A program made the position numbers and the translations under genes. This document shows, piece by piece, positions 56,097-64,000 of a DNA stretch of 64,000 nucleotides. Within the stretch, counting starts at the first letter, position 1. The number at the start of each line of letters is the position of its first letter. The notes under the pieces were generated by a model that saw only the letters and a list, made by a program, of their open reading frames with translations, was not told the DNA's origin and searched no databases. The DNA comes from Pseudomonas sp. B28(2017) (lineage in GTDB: Bacteria; Pseudomonadota; Gammaproteobacteria; Pseudomonadales; Pseudomonadaceae). The stretch is from the NCBI RefSeq assembly GCF_002113025.1, contig NZ_NEJH01000002.1, positions 1 to 64,000 on the forward strand. The letters run 5' to 3'.

Positions 56097-57314
56097 TCAG
56101 CCCAGGACTTCACTCAACGGAATGAAAAAAACGCCATCGCCCTGAACCAGCGTGCGACCTTCAAGGACTTCTACCAGTCCATCAGCCCAGGCAGCGCTAC
56201 GCAGTACACCGGAACTCTGGTTTTTGTAGATCGTCGCCCTGCCGTTTTCCAGCCGTCCGCGCAAATACTCACGCCGATTGCCAGGCTGGAGCCAGTCAAA
56301 CCCTGCCGGCACCTGCACCTTCAGTGGCTCAACTTCTTTTACACCCTGACGACGCAGGAGATAGGGTCTGGTCAACAAGGCAAAGGTCACGAGGGTCGAT
56401 GCCGGATTGCCCGGCAAGCCAATCACCGGCACACCGCGAAAATGCCCGAACGTCAGCGGTTTACCGGGCTTGATGGCGAGCTTCCACAGCGCCAATTCGC
56501 CCTCTTCGCGCAAGGCGATGCCCAGAAAATCGGCTTCCCCCACCGATACGCCGCCGGTGGAGAGGATCAGGTCGACATCCTTCAACTCACCCAATCGGGA
56601 ACGTGTGGTTTCCAGATTGTCCGGAAGGATGCCCGCGTCGACGACCTCACACCCCAAACGCTGCAACCAGCTACACAACAACACCCGGTTGCTGTTGTAG
56701 ATCTGTCCCGCTCCCAGCGTCTGCCCCGGCTCAATCAATTCGTCGCCAGTGGACAGCACCGCCACACGCACCTTGCGTACGACTTCCAGCTCAGCGCACC
56801 CCAATGAGGCAGCCAATCCTTGCTCGATCGGCCCCAGCCGCGTACCTGCCGGCAGAATCAACTCGCCGACGGTCGTTTCCTGTCCTTGCGCACGGATGTT
56901 CTGGCCCTGAGTCAAGGTTCCAGTGAAACGTACTCGCTCATCCGCCTGAACCTCAGCGTTTTCCTGCATCTCGACGCAATCGGCACCGGCGGGAACAGGC
57001 GCCCCGGTGAAAATGCGCGCACAGGTTCCTGGCTGCAACGGATCAGGGGCCTGGCCGGCAAACACCTTTTGGCTGACCACCAACGGCTCTCCCGTCCAGT
57101 CGGCCATGCGCAAGGCATAACCGTCCATGGCACTGTTGGGCCAGGGCGGCAAATCGAGCGTCGACACCAGGCCTTCAGCCAGTACACGCCCCTGTACCTG
57201 CGCCAACGGCAAGCGTTCACGCTCGACAATCCTTGAGGTCTCGGCCATTTCCAGCAAGCGCGCCAGCGCCTGCTCGACAGGCATCAGGCTGCCGGTCTTG
57301 CCAGGCTTACCCAC
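56097..57314 (-). CDS. moeA: Molybdopterin molybdenumtransferase
   Basis: A 405-residue MoeA. It inserts molybdate into adenylylated molybdopterin. Order: MoeA_N (PVEQALARLLEMAE; SAMDGYALR), the MoCF-binding domain (VAVLSTGDELIEPG, LILSTGGVSVGEADF, PGNPAST) and the C-terminal domain. GTG at 57314 overlaps the end of moaB, so the two are coupled; a GTG at 57323 is possible. The open frame further upstream is the shadow of moaB. Confidence 0.92.
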   Translation of the reverse strand: MGKPGKTGSLMPVEQALARLLEMAETSRIVERERLPLAQVQGRVLAEGLVSTLDLPPWPNSAMDGYALRMADWTGEPLVVSQKVFAGQAPDPLQPGTCARIFTGAPVPAGADCVEMQENAEVQADERVRFTGTLTQGQNIRAQGQETTVGELILPAGTRLGPIEQGLAASLGCAELEVVRKVRVAVLSTGDELIEPGQTLGAGQIYNSNRVLLCSWLQRLGCEVVDAGILPDNLETTRSRLGELKDVDLILSTGGVSVGEADFLGIALREEGELALWKLAIKPGKPLTFGHFRGVPVIGLPGNPASTLVTFALLTRPYLLRRQGVKEVEPLKVQVPAGFDWLQPGNRREYLRGRLENGRATIYKNQSSGVLRSAAWADGLVEVLEGRTLVQGDGVFFIPLSEVLG

Positions 57315-57846
57315 GGGATTCACAAGGCGCAGCCTGTTTGAGGTGAGGCACGAAATTGCACGGGCGGTGGCGCGAATCCAGCTGCTCGGCCAGTATGCCG
57401 TCCCAACCGGTGCGCACGGCATTGGTCGAGCCCGGCAAACAGCAAACCAGCGTGCCATTGGCCAGGCCGGCCAACGTCCTGGACTGAACGGTCGAGGTGC
57501 CGATATCGGCAACCGAGATCTGGCGGAACAGCTCGCCAAATCCATCAACCTGTTTGTCCAGCAGGCAACTGACGGCTTCCGGCGTACTGTCACGCCCGGT
57601 AAAACCGGTTCCGCCGGTGATCAGCACAACCTGCACGACATCGTCGGCAATCCAGTTGGCGACTTGCGCGCGAATCTTGTAGAGATCATCTTTGAGCAAC
57701 ACCCGGGCTGCCAGGTAATGACCGGCAGCGGTCAAGCGGTCGACAAAGAGCTGACCCGAGGTGTCCGTTTCCAGTGTGCGGGTATCGCTGACAGTCAGCA
57801 CTGCAATATTCAGCGGTGCGAAAGGTACATCAGCCTTGGCTTTCAT
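57307..57846 (-). CDS. moaB: Molybdopterin adenylyltransferase-type protein MoaB
   Basis: A 179-residue protein of the MogA/MoaB family: NIAVLTVSDTRTLETDTSG, LITGGTGFTGRDSTPEAV and LCCLPGSTNAVRTGW-type segments form the molybdopterin pocket. It is first in the moaB-moeA operon and divergent from mobA across 81 bp. Confidence 0.92.
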   Translation of the reverse strand: MKAKADVPFAPLNIAVLTVSDTRTLETDTSGQLFVDRLTAAGHYLAARVLLKDDLYKIRAQVANWIADDVVQVVLITGGTGFTGRDSTPEAVSCLLDKQVDGFGELFRQISVADIGTSTVQSRTLAGLANGTLVCCLPGSTNAVRTGWDGILAEQLDSRHRPCNFVPHLKQAAPCESRG

Positions 57847-57927
57847 AGGCTCGTCCAGTTGTAGGAGAAACAGCCCGGTGTTATATCACAGCGCTCCGTT
57901 TTTTCGCCGCTCCCATGGAGACCTGCC

Positions 57928-58530
57928 ATGACCTCGAATTCACAATTGCCACCCTGCTCCATTCTGCTCCTGGCGGGCGGGCGCGGCCAACGTATGGGGG
58001 GGCAGGATAAAGGGTTGCTGGACTGGCAAGGCGCCCCCCTGATTGCGCATCTGCACCGCAAGGCCCGCCCGCTGACCGATGACCTGATCATCTCCTGCAA
58101 TCGCAATCTTGAGAAGTATGCGCCCTACGCCGACCAGTTGGTCCACGATGATGAAGGTGGCTTCCCCGGACCTCTGGCGGGTATTCGAGCTGGCCTGAAA
58201 GCTGCTCGCCATACTCATCTGCTGGTCCTGCCCTGTGACGTTCCGGGCATTGATGCGGCGTTGATCGGCACTATGCGCGAAACCGCCAACCTGCATCCGG
58301 ACAAGCCGCTGATGGTGCGGCATGATGGCCACTGGGAACCGTTGTTGTGTGTAATTCCCGTGCTACACAAGGCAGCATTTGAAAATGCCTGGAACGAAGG
58401 TGAGCGCAGCCCTGGCCGGTTGATGCACAAGCTCGGGGCGACCGCGCTGCAATGCCCCGACAAGGACCCTCGGCTGGCCAACCTCAATACGCCGGAACTG
58501 TTAAGCGGTCATAAGACTGTGTCAGACTGA
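57928..58530 (+). CDS. mobA: Molybdenum cofactor guanylyltransferase MobA
   Basis: A 200-residue nucleotidyltransferase that adds GMP to Mo-molybdopterin, giving the bis-MGD cofactor of the DMSO reductase family. The GTP-binding N-terminus [20 protein letters not shown] and the metal-binding DVPG ([13 protein letters not shown]) are present. Divergent from moaB-moeA; together the three genes cover the last steps of cofactor assembly. Confidence 0.94.
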   Translation: MTSNSQLPPCSILLLAGGRGQRMGGQDKGLLDWQGAPLIAHLHRKARPLTDDLIISCNRNLEKYAPYADQLVHDDEGGFPGPLAGIRAGLKAARHTHLLVLPCDVPGIDAALIGTMRETANLHPDKPLMVRHDGHWEPLLCVIPVLHKAAFENAWNEGERSPGRLMHKLGATALQCPDKDPRLANLNTPELLSGHKTVSD

Positions 58531-58606
58531 CAATCATCAGGAACTTGCGCGGACAGTGCACGTCTCAAGTCCAGCAACCAAAGAATTCTTTTTCGGAGAC
58601 ACATTC

Positions 58607-58828
58607 ATGATTCAACGGACCCTCGCCACTTTCATGCTCGCACTCGGCCTCGCCACCCTCGCCGGTTGCGCATCGCCTACGGTGATCACCTTGAATGACG
58701 GTCGCGAAATCCAGTCCGTCGACACGCCACGGTATGACAAGGACTCCGGTTTCTACGAATTCGAACAGCTCGACGGCAAACAGACCCGCATCAACAAAGA
58801 TCAGGTTCGTACCGTTAAAGAGCTGTAA
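58607..58828 (+). CDS. YgdI/YgdR family lipoprotein
   Basis: A 73-residue lipoprotein: MIQRTLATFMLALGLATLAGC, anchor Cys 21, then an SH3-like YgdI/YgdR domain (VITLNDGREIQSVDTPRYDKDSGFYEFEQLDG). CGGAGA lies before the ATG at 58607. Function unknown. A terminator follows. Confidence 0.85.
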   Translation: MIQRTLATFMLALGLATLAGCASPTVITLNDGREIQSVDTPRYDKDSGFYEFEQLDGKQTRINKDQVRTVKEL

Positions 58829-58848
58829 TCCTGGCGCCGCCGGATATG

Positions 58849-58875
58849 AAAAAGCCCGCTTGATGCGGGCTTTTT
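58849..58875 (+). terminator. Intrinsic terminator
   Basis: AAAAAGCCCGC, five-base loop, GCGGGCTTTTT: a compact stem with T-run ending the lipoprotein transcript; on the minus strand it can also serve the convergent pseudouridine synthase gene. Confidence 0.95.
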
Positions 58876-58912
58876 CATGCCTGAAGAACAGCGTTTCAGG
58901 GTCGCTTCCCGG

Positions 58913-59803
58913 TCACCATTGCAGCGTGATTTCACTCTCGAACTCTCGCTCCCGGCCCGAGACCGGATCGATGAATTTCAGCCCCTGAGCCAGCAGTTTC
59001 AAAGGATTGGCGTAGTCATCCTGCGCATCCTTGAGCACCTCTGGGTAAAACGGGTCGTTGCAGATAGCAGCTCCCAACGCCGCCATATGTACCCGAAGCT
59101 GATGTTTCTTGCCCGTCACCGGGTAAAGACCATAACGCCAGAGATCCCCCTGTTTTTCCCTGACTTCGACCGCAGTTTCGGTGTTGCTGGCCCCCGGCCC
59201 CTCCTGCATGCGGAAGAACGGTTCGCCATCGACCAGTCGGCTTTTATGAACCAATGGAAAAACCAGGCCAGGCAACGCCCGTGCGATGGCCTCGTAGCGC
59301 TTTTCGATCTGCCGGGTTGGAAACAACGACTGATAAGCCGAACGACTCTGCGGATTGGCGGAAAACAGCACCAGCCCCGCGGTATGCCGGTCGATACGAT
59401 GCAATGGCACCAGATGCGGATTGTCCAGGCGACGGATCAAGCGTCTCAACAGCGTCTGTTCGACGTATTCGCCAGCCGGCGTCACGGGTAGAAAGTGTGG
59501 TTTGTCGGCCACCACCAGATGCTCGTCCGCGTACAGGATCGTCTCGATCACCGGGATCGGCTTTTCATCCGGCACTTCGCGAAAATAATGAATCCGCAAA
59601 CCTTCCCTGTAGGCCAGATCGAGGGCAATCGGCATGCCCTGCCCATCGAGGACCCGGCCACGGGCAATCCTGTCCAGCCATTGTTCACGACCGATGGCAC
59701 TGAAATGCTCACACAGGCAATCGACAACGGTCTGCCACGGACCAGGTGGCAAGTAGAGCGTACTGGCCTGGCTGTGTGCCGCGGAAAAAGAAGAAATGGA
59801 CAT
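58913..59803 (-). CDS. RluA-family RNA pseudouridine synthase
   Basis: A 296-residue pseudouridine synthase with the catalytic aspartate in HRIDRHTAG and the C-terminal GKKHQLRVHMAALG. A short N-terminal S4-like lead (about 20-60) is present. RluA-family enzymes modify rRNA or tRNA uridines; the target site is not deducible. No other gene in the operon. Confidence 0.9.
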   Translation of the reverse strand: MSISSFSAAHSQASTLYLPPGPWQTVVDCLCEHFSAIGREQWLDRIARGRVLDGQGMPIALDLAYREGLRIHYFREVPDEKPIPVIETILYADEHLVVADKPHFLPVTPAGEYVEQTLLRRLIRRLDNPHLVPLHRIDRHTAGLVLFSANPQSRSAYQSLFPTRQIEKRYEAIARALPGLVFPLVHKSRLVDGEPFFRMQEGPGASNTETAVEVREKQGDLWRYGLYPVTGKKHQLRVHMAALGAAICNDPFYPEVLKDAQDDYANPLKLLAQGLKFIDPVSGREREFESEITLQW

Positions 59804-59874
59804 ACGAAAGCTCTAACCCTCAGTGCAGAGCGGCATTATCCAACAGCAAGGGGAATGAACCTAGAGGAGATTCC

Positions 59875-60192
59875 TCAAGCCGGGATCTGCGTGCGCGCCG
59901 CCGCTTCGGTGTACTCCTTGAGCCAGCGCAGTACATCGACCGCTTCCCAGCGAGCGGGGTCATACAGGGCGTACAACAATCCCTGATAACCCACGACATC
60001 GAGCTGCCGGTGATATCCCGCGCGTTGAAACAAGGCTTCGATTTCTGCGAAACAGGTATTGAAATGCGTTTTGTTGAAGGGCGTTTTCCCCTCGGTAACC
60101 AGACCATCCAGACGCAACTCAAGGACGGCCTCGCGCACGACGTCTGCGGACATCCGGTTCACGCTGTTCTTCAACTGTTCGACATTGACCAC
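59875..60192 (-). CDS. Conserved hypothetical protein
   Basis: A 105-residue soluble protein with mostly helical composition (ADVVREAVLELRLDGLVTE, ALFQRAGYHRQLDVVGYQGLLYALYDPARW). No signal peptide or membrane segment. No function recognised. It sits between the pseudouridine synthase and a glutaredoxin-like gene, all on the minus strand but separated by gaps of 70 and 170 bp. Confidence 0.65.
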   Translation of the reverse strand: MVNVEQLKNSVNRMSADVVREAVLELRLDGLVTEGKTPFNKTHFNTCFAEIEALFQRAGYHRQLDVVGYQGLLYALYDPARWEAVDVLRWLKEYTEAAARTQIPA

Positions 60193-60364
60193 GATTCATC
60201 CCTCTCACGCCCGGGCTTGCCTGCTTGCTCCCGAAAATCGGCAACGGCAAGGCAGGCACTGCGAATAACTGTATGCACATACAGTATCCGATCAACACTG
60301 AATAAGCCAAGAGGATCAATCGCAAGGTTCGACAGGCGGGACATACCGCCAGTGCAAAAAACGC

Positions 60365-60601
60365 TTAACGCAGGAACGTCACCACCTCATCGGCACTGAA
60401 CGGCCAGCCCAGTTCAGCACCGGTATCGACGCGTCGCAGCACCGGAATACGCAGGCTGTAAGCTGCAAACCACGCTTCATCGTCAGCGATATCCACCAGT
60501 TCCACCAATAGACCGCGCTCGACAAACTCCATCAGCATGGCTTCGGCTACTTCACAGAGATGGCATCCAAGGGTGCCGAACAGCTGACATTCGGGAAGCA
60601 T
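60365..60601 (-). CDS. Glutaredoxin-like protein
   Basis: A 78-residue thioredoxin-fold protein of the small glutaredoxin-like (DUF836) family, with the active site GTLGCHLCEVAEAM and cis-proline region LRIPVLRRVDTG. A cytoplasmic thiol redox role is likely; partner unknown. Confidence 0.82.
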   Translation of the reverse strand: MLPECQLFGTLGCHLCEVAEAMLMEFVERGLLVELVDIADDEAWFAAYSLRIPVLRRVDTGAELGWPFSADEVVTFLR

Positions 60602-60741
60602 GAGCGCTCAACCAGATAATGAAGTGAACATTCTAGGCCTGCCCCGAAAAACCGTCGAGCCATTGAGCCCGCTGCCCTGATGCCCTGTGCAAAAAGATGC
60701 ATGGCAAACCCTTGGTACCGCCGACGATGAAGTGACCCGAG

Positions 60742-61950
60742 TCAGTCCTGGCTCACGGCGCCGATCTTGTGGATCGACAGGTCCGCGCCGTAATACTCCT
60801 CTTCCTGGCTCAGGCGCAATCCATGCAACGCCTTGATCACGCCGTACACCGCAAACCCGCCGGCCAGTGCCACAGTGACGCCCAGTGCAGTGCCGATCAA
60901 CTGGCTGATCAGACTGACCCCACCCAGCCCACCCAAGGCGCTCTGGCCGAAAATGCCACAGGCAATGCCACCCCATACGCCACACAAGCCATGCAACGGC
61001 CACACACCCAATACATCGTCGATGCGCCATTTGCCCTGGGCCGCGGTAAAGCACCAGACAAATAGCCCCCCCGCGATGGCACCGGTGACCAGCGCCCCCA
61101 CCGGATGCATCAGGTCGGATCCGGCACAGATTGCCACGAGCCCCGCCAACGGGCCGTTGTGCAGAAAGCCAGGGTCGTTGCGCCCGACAATCAGCGCCGC
61201 CACCGTACCGCCAACCATGGCCATCAACGAGTTCACCGCCACCAGCCCGCTGACACCTTGCAGGGTTTGCGCGCTCATGACGTTGAAGCCGAACCAGCCA
61301 ACGATCAGGATCCACGAGCCCAACGCCAGAAACGGGATGCTCGAAGGCGCGAATGCGACCAACCGACCGTCGCGATAACGGCCATTACGCGGCCCGAGCA
61401 ACAGCACCGCCGCCAGTGCCAGCCAACCACCCATGGCATGCACCACCACTGAACCTGCGAAATCATGGAAACCTGCGCCAAAGCGCTCCAGCAACCAGGC
61501 TTGCAAACCCAGGTTGCCGTTCCAGACCATGCCTTCGAAGAACGGATAGACGAACGCGACAATCAACGCGGTCGCGCACAATTGCGGTACAAACCGGGCG
61601 CGCTCGGCGATCCCTCCGGAAATGATCGCCGGGATCGCCGCGGCAAAGGTCAACAGGAAGAAAAACTTCACCAGTCCATAGCCATGGTCGGCATTGAGCA
61701 CGGCCGCTGGTTGCATGAACGTCACGCCATAGGAAATCCAATAGCCTATAAAGAAGTAAGCCAATGTCGAAACAGCGAAGTCGCTGAGGATTTTCGACAA
61801 CGCGTTGACCTGGTTTTTCTGTCGCACGGTTCCGACTTCGAGAAAGGCAAAACCGGCGTGCATGGCCAGGACCATGACCGCACCGATCAGAATGAACAGC
61901 GTGTTGGAGCTATGGACCAGGGTGTCCACAGCGCTTTGCAGATTTTCCAT
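60742..61950 (-). CDS. Ammonium transporter, Amt family
   Basis: A 402-residue membrane protein with about eleven helices. It conducts ammonium/ammonia. The pore twin histidines are visible in DFAGSVVVHAMGG and VWPLHGLCGVWGG, and the family signature DFAGS is intact. The start at 61950 (MENLQSAVDTL) fits the periplasmic N-terminus; the frame goes on to 62010. There is no adjacent glnK, unlike the usual amtB-glnK pair, so this is probably a second Amt of the cell. Confidence 0.92.
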   Translation of the reverse strand: MENLQSAVDTLVHSSNTLFILIGAVMVLAMHAGFAFLEVGTVRQKNQVNALSKILSDFAVSTLAYFFIGYWISYGVTFMQPAAVLNADHGYGLVKFFFLLTFAAAIPAIISGGIAERARFVPQLCATALIVAFVYPFFEGMVWNGNLGLQAWLLERFGAGFHDFAGSVVVHAMGGWLALAAVLLLGPRNGRYRDGRLVAFAPSSIPFLALGSWILIVGWFGFNVMSAQTLQGVSGLVAVNSLMAMVGGTVAALIVGRNDPGFLHNGPLAGLVAICAGSDLMHPVGALVTGAIAGGLFVWCFTAAQGKWRIDDVLGVWPLHGLCGVWGGIACGIFGQSALGGLGGVSLISQLIGTALGVTVALAGGFAVYGVIKALHGLRLSQEEEYYGADLSIHKIGAVSQD

Positions 61951-62281
61951 GGGATGGGCAGACCTTATGGCAGAAAAAAAGCACCAAAGCAGTTCGCGAT
62001 GACCGCTCATGCACCAAGTTGCAGCTTCGAAGCATCAGCGGGCCGATCTCGTTTGAACCGCTTTGGCGCACGGACACCGTCCAGGAAAAACGCGCCCCGG
62101 ACGTTTACGCGAGTTTTTTGATTGTTGGTCCTGCGGTTTTACTGAAATCATGCCCGGCTATAGCGCAATGGTGCGAACCGGCGCACCACGACACAGCAAA
62201 AGTTGTACCAGTCATTTGTACTGAACCTTCGCCGAAGGCTCATACTCGAACGCATCAGAAAGCCACTTATGGAGATCCCCC
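61951..62281. other. Intergenic region between amt and DUF883 gene
   Basis: No gene is supported in these 331 bp. A dyad TGGTGCG / CGCACCA (62169-62188) and a small hairpin CCTTC GCC GAAGG (62226-62238) are present. No convincing sigma-54 promoter was found upstream of the transporter. Confidence 0.5.
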
Positions 62282-62596
62282 ATGGCCCGCACCCAGGCAA
62301 AGACTGCTCAAGAAATCCTGATGAACGACTTTCAGACACTGGTCAGTGACACCGAACGGTTGCTGGAGCACACCGCGACCCTGGCCGGCGATCAGGCCGA
62401 CGAGTTGCGCGAGCAGATTCACGACAGTCTCTTGCGTGCCCGTGAAACCCTCAAACTGACCGAAGACTCCCTGCGCGAACACGGCAAGGCTACGCTCACC
62501 GCCACAGAGGACTATGTCCAGGCCAACCCTTGGCAATCCGTCGGGATCGCGGCCGGCGTGGGTTTCCTGATCGGCCTGCTGGCTAGCCGGCGCTGA
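62282..62596 (+). CDS. DUF883 family (ElaB/YqjD-like) protein
   Basis: A 104-residue protein: a long charged helix (about 10-85) and a C-terminal glycine-rich membrane anchor (SVGIAAGVGFLIGLLASRR). The ElaB/YqjD type sits in the inner membrane and binds ribosomes in stationary phase in E. coli. First of a three-gene cluster equivalent to yqjD-yqjE-yqjK. Confidence 0.88.
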   Translation: MARTQAKTAQEILMNDFQTLVSDTERLLEHTATLAGDQADELREQIHDSLLRARETLKLTEDSLREHGKATLTATEDYVQANPWQSVGIAAGVGFLIGLLASRR

Positions 62597-62597
62597 T

Positions 62598-62987
62598 ATG
62601 TCGATCAGTGAATCCGGCCCGTCTGCAACGGGAACCAGCTCCTCTTCGCGGCGCCTGGGTGCCGCCTTCCTTGGGTTGCTGCACAGCCATGTCGAACTGT
62701 TCGGCATCGAACTGCAGGAACAAAAAGCCCGCACCGTCAGCCTGTTGCTGTTTGCCGGCCTGGCGCTGGTGTTTGCATTGCTGTTGCTGGTAGGGCTGTC
62801 GACACTGGTGCTTATCGTGTTCTGGGACACGTATCGCCTGACCGCCATCATCGGTCTCTGTGTGTTCTACACCCTCGCTGCCATATTTTGCGGAATGCGC
62901 TTGAGAGCGGCGATTTTCGATGAGTCCTCGCCCTTCCACGGCACGCTCGAAGAACTGGCCAACGATCGGGAGCGCCTGCTGCCATGA
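62598..62987 (+). CDS. YqjE-like (phage holin family) membrane protein
   Basis: A 129-residue protein with two hydrophobic segments (about 47-73 and 78-100: LLLFAGLALVFALLLLVGL; IIGLCVFYTLAAIFCGM), member of the Actinobacterial-type holin-X/YqjE family. Function unknown. It starts one base after the previous stop and overlaps the next start (ATGA). Confidence 0.85.
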   Translation: MSISESGPSATGTSSSSRRLGAAFLGLLHSHVELFGIELQEQKARTVSLLLFAGLALVFALLLLVGLSTLVLIVFWDTYRLTAIIGLCVFYTLAAIFCGMRLRAAIFDESSPFHGTLEELANDRERLLP

Positions 62988-63325
62988 GCCTGCCTGAATT
63001 GCCACACAACAGCTCACGCACGGAAATGCGCAAGGCCCTGATCCGCCTGCGCATGGAAATGCATCGTCAGGAAATCCGCCACGAATCCGCGCAACTGCTG
63101 CAACCGTTGCAACGCGTGCGCGGGATGACGCAAAACCTGCAGGACGGTTTCGGCATCAAACACGCCCCTCTCTGGGGCGTGGCCGCCATCACCTTGCTGG
63201 GCTTTCTGACCGGCAAAAGTGCAAAAAACGGCGGCGGCCTAAGCAGCCTGACCCGACTGATCCGCCTCGGCACCACACTGGGGCCGCTGATCACACTGAT
63301 CATGCAGGGTTCGCGCAAAGACTGA
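62984..63325 (+). CDS. YqjK-like protein
   Basis: A 113-residue basic protein with a central hydrophobic stretch (LWGVAAITLLGFLTG) and a C-terminal one (GTTLGPLITLIMQ). It is the third gene of the DUF883/YqjE/YqjK-like cluster, coupled by ATGA. Function unknown. Confidence 0.75.
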   Translation: MSLPELPHNSSRTEMRKALIRLRMEMHRQEIRHESAQLLQPLQRVRGMTQNLQDGFGIKHAPLWGVAAITLLGFLTGKSAKNGGGLSSLTRLIRLGTTLGPLITLIMQGSRKD

Positions 63326-63361
63326 TCAGTATCTTTCCGGCTGCATTCTTGCCACGTCAAC

Positions 63362-63393
63362 GGGATGCGCCTCTCTATCGAGAGGCGCATCCC
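63362..63393. terminator. Hairpin after the YqjK-like gene
   Basis: A perfect 14-bp stem (GGGATGCGCCTCTC / GAGAGGCGCATCCC) with a TATC loop 36 bp after the stop. No T-run follows, so it may be a factor-assisted terminator or RNA-stabilising hairpin. Confidence 0.6.
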
Positions 63394-63503
63394 GTATGCC
63401 TGCTGCTCATCGATATTGACGCCGACGGACTGTAGTTCCGCTTGCAGGTCATGGCGCGAAACGGGAAGCTAGGCCATCAGTCACCCGACGGAGAGCCCCC
63501 GCC

Positions 63504-64000
63504 TTGGATTGGCACACCCTGCTTACTCGCGAACGTCTCGGAAAACCTCTGCACAGCCCTGAAGAGCTCGGCCGCAGCCCTTTTCACAAAGACCACGACC
63601 GCATCATTTTCTCGGGGGCTTTCCGCCGCCTCGGGCGCAAGACCCAGGTCCATCCGGTATCCAGCAATGATCACATTCATACACGCCTGACACACTCGCT
63701 GGAGGTCAGTTGCGTGGGTCGCTCATTGGGCATGCGGGTCGGCGAAACCATCCGCAATGCCCTGCCCGACTGGTGCGAACCCAGCGATCTGGGGATGGTG
63801 GTGCAATCGGCTTGCCTGGCACACGACATCGGCAACCCGCCTTTCGGCCATTCCGGTGAAGACGCGATCCGTCACTGGTTCCAGCAAGCCGCCGGCCGTG
63901 GCTGGCTGGATGCAATGAGTGAAGCCGAGCGCAATGACTTCCTGAATTTCGAAGGCAATGCCCAGGGCTTTCGGGTACTCACTCAACTGGAGTATCACCA
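63504..64000 (+). CDS. dgt: Deoxyguanosinetriphosphate triphosphohydrolase (5' part)
   Basis: The first 165 or so residues of a dGTPase of the HD superfamily, truncated by the window edge. Visible: [36 protein letters not shown], the first metal His in [12 protein letters not shown] and the HD pair in [17 protein letters not shown]. It hydrolyses dGTP (or other dNTPs) to the nucleoside and triphosphate. The start is TTG at 63504, with GGAGAG eight bases upstream; no ATG or GTG suits the family N-terminus. Confidence 0.9.
   Translation, partial: MDWHTLLTRERLGKPLHSPEELGRSPFHKDHDRIIFSGAFRRLGRKTQVHPVSSNDHIHTRLTHSLEVSCVGRSLGMRVGETIRNALPDWCEPSDLGMVVQSACLAHDIGNPPFGHSGEDAIRHWFQQAAGRGWLDAMSEAERNDFLNFEGNAQGFRVLTQLEYH

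Noticed and set aside
61951..62281. NtrC/sigma-54 control region for the ammonium transporter
   Set aside because: GGTGC/GCACC pieces occur, but spacing and orientation do not match the NtrC consensus and no GG-N10-GC promoter was found.

Overview
The window is chromosomal DNA of a fluorescent Pseudomonas, most likely of the P. fluorescens group. The case rests on a pyoverdine locus (mbtH, pvdH, pvdL, pvdS with PvdS and Fur boxes), an acyclic-terpene (atu) cluster of the type known from P. aeruginosa, a soxR/monooxygenase pair, high GC content, and many copies of the pseudomonad REP/REPIN palindrome (GGGAGCGAGCCTGCTCGCGA type). The strain was not identified and no database search was possible.

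Layout. 1-400: leader and three tandem sigma-70 promoters of an rRNA operon that reads leftward out of the window. 534-9835: housekeeping and small-molecule genes: rhtA exporter, a lipoprotein, a TetR/SDR/isomerase group, aminopeptidase P, a lone cysteine desulfurase, a LysE exporter, and soxR divergent from an ABM monooxygenase across a textbook SoxR operator. 10152-16403: an eight-gene, translationally coupled operon for metal uptake (PepSY membrane protein, three small envelope proteins, two unlike substrate-binding proteins, ATPase, permease); the ATPase reading frame contains a REPIN. 16533-39047: the pyoverdine region, with mbtH, pvdH, the giant peptide synthetase PvdL, the sigma factor PvdS and an IucB-like acetyltransferase. 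Four PvdS-type boxes are visible. A two-component system and a divergent dsbD/tlpA-like/dsbG operon sit inside this region.

39123-49197: a solute-binding protein, then atuR divergent from atuABCDEF, which should degrade citronellol/geraniol-type terpenes; atuG and atuH are not adjacent. 49269-52177: DEDDh exonuclease, ppnP, MOSC protein, cheV. 52178-56032: long intergenic stretches, a protein that looks like an Hpt domain without its histidine, a NarL-type kinase/regulator pair, a decayed yegS lipid kinase, and a small XhlA-like membrane protein. 56097-64000: molybdenum-cofactor genes (moaB-moeA divergent from mobA), a YgdI-type lipoprotein, a pseudouridine synthase, two small proteins, an ammonium transporter, the DUF883/YqjE/YqjK-like trio, and the 5' part of dgt, cut by the right edge.

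How it fits together. The centre is iron supply: Fur represses pvdS, PvdS switches on mbtH, pvdH, pvdL and the acetyltransferase, PvdH makes diaminobutyrate, and PvdL (with MbtH) builds the acyl-Glu-Tyr-Dab start of ferribactin. REPINs lie at seven places, including inside a gene, inside the atu operon and in the predicted pvdL leader. No tRNA gene, CRISPR array, insertion sequence or prophage was seen.
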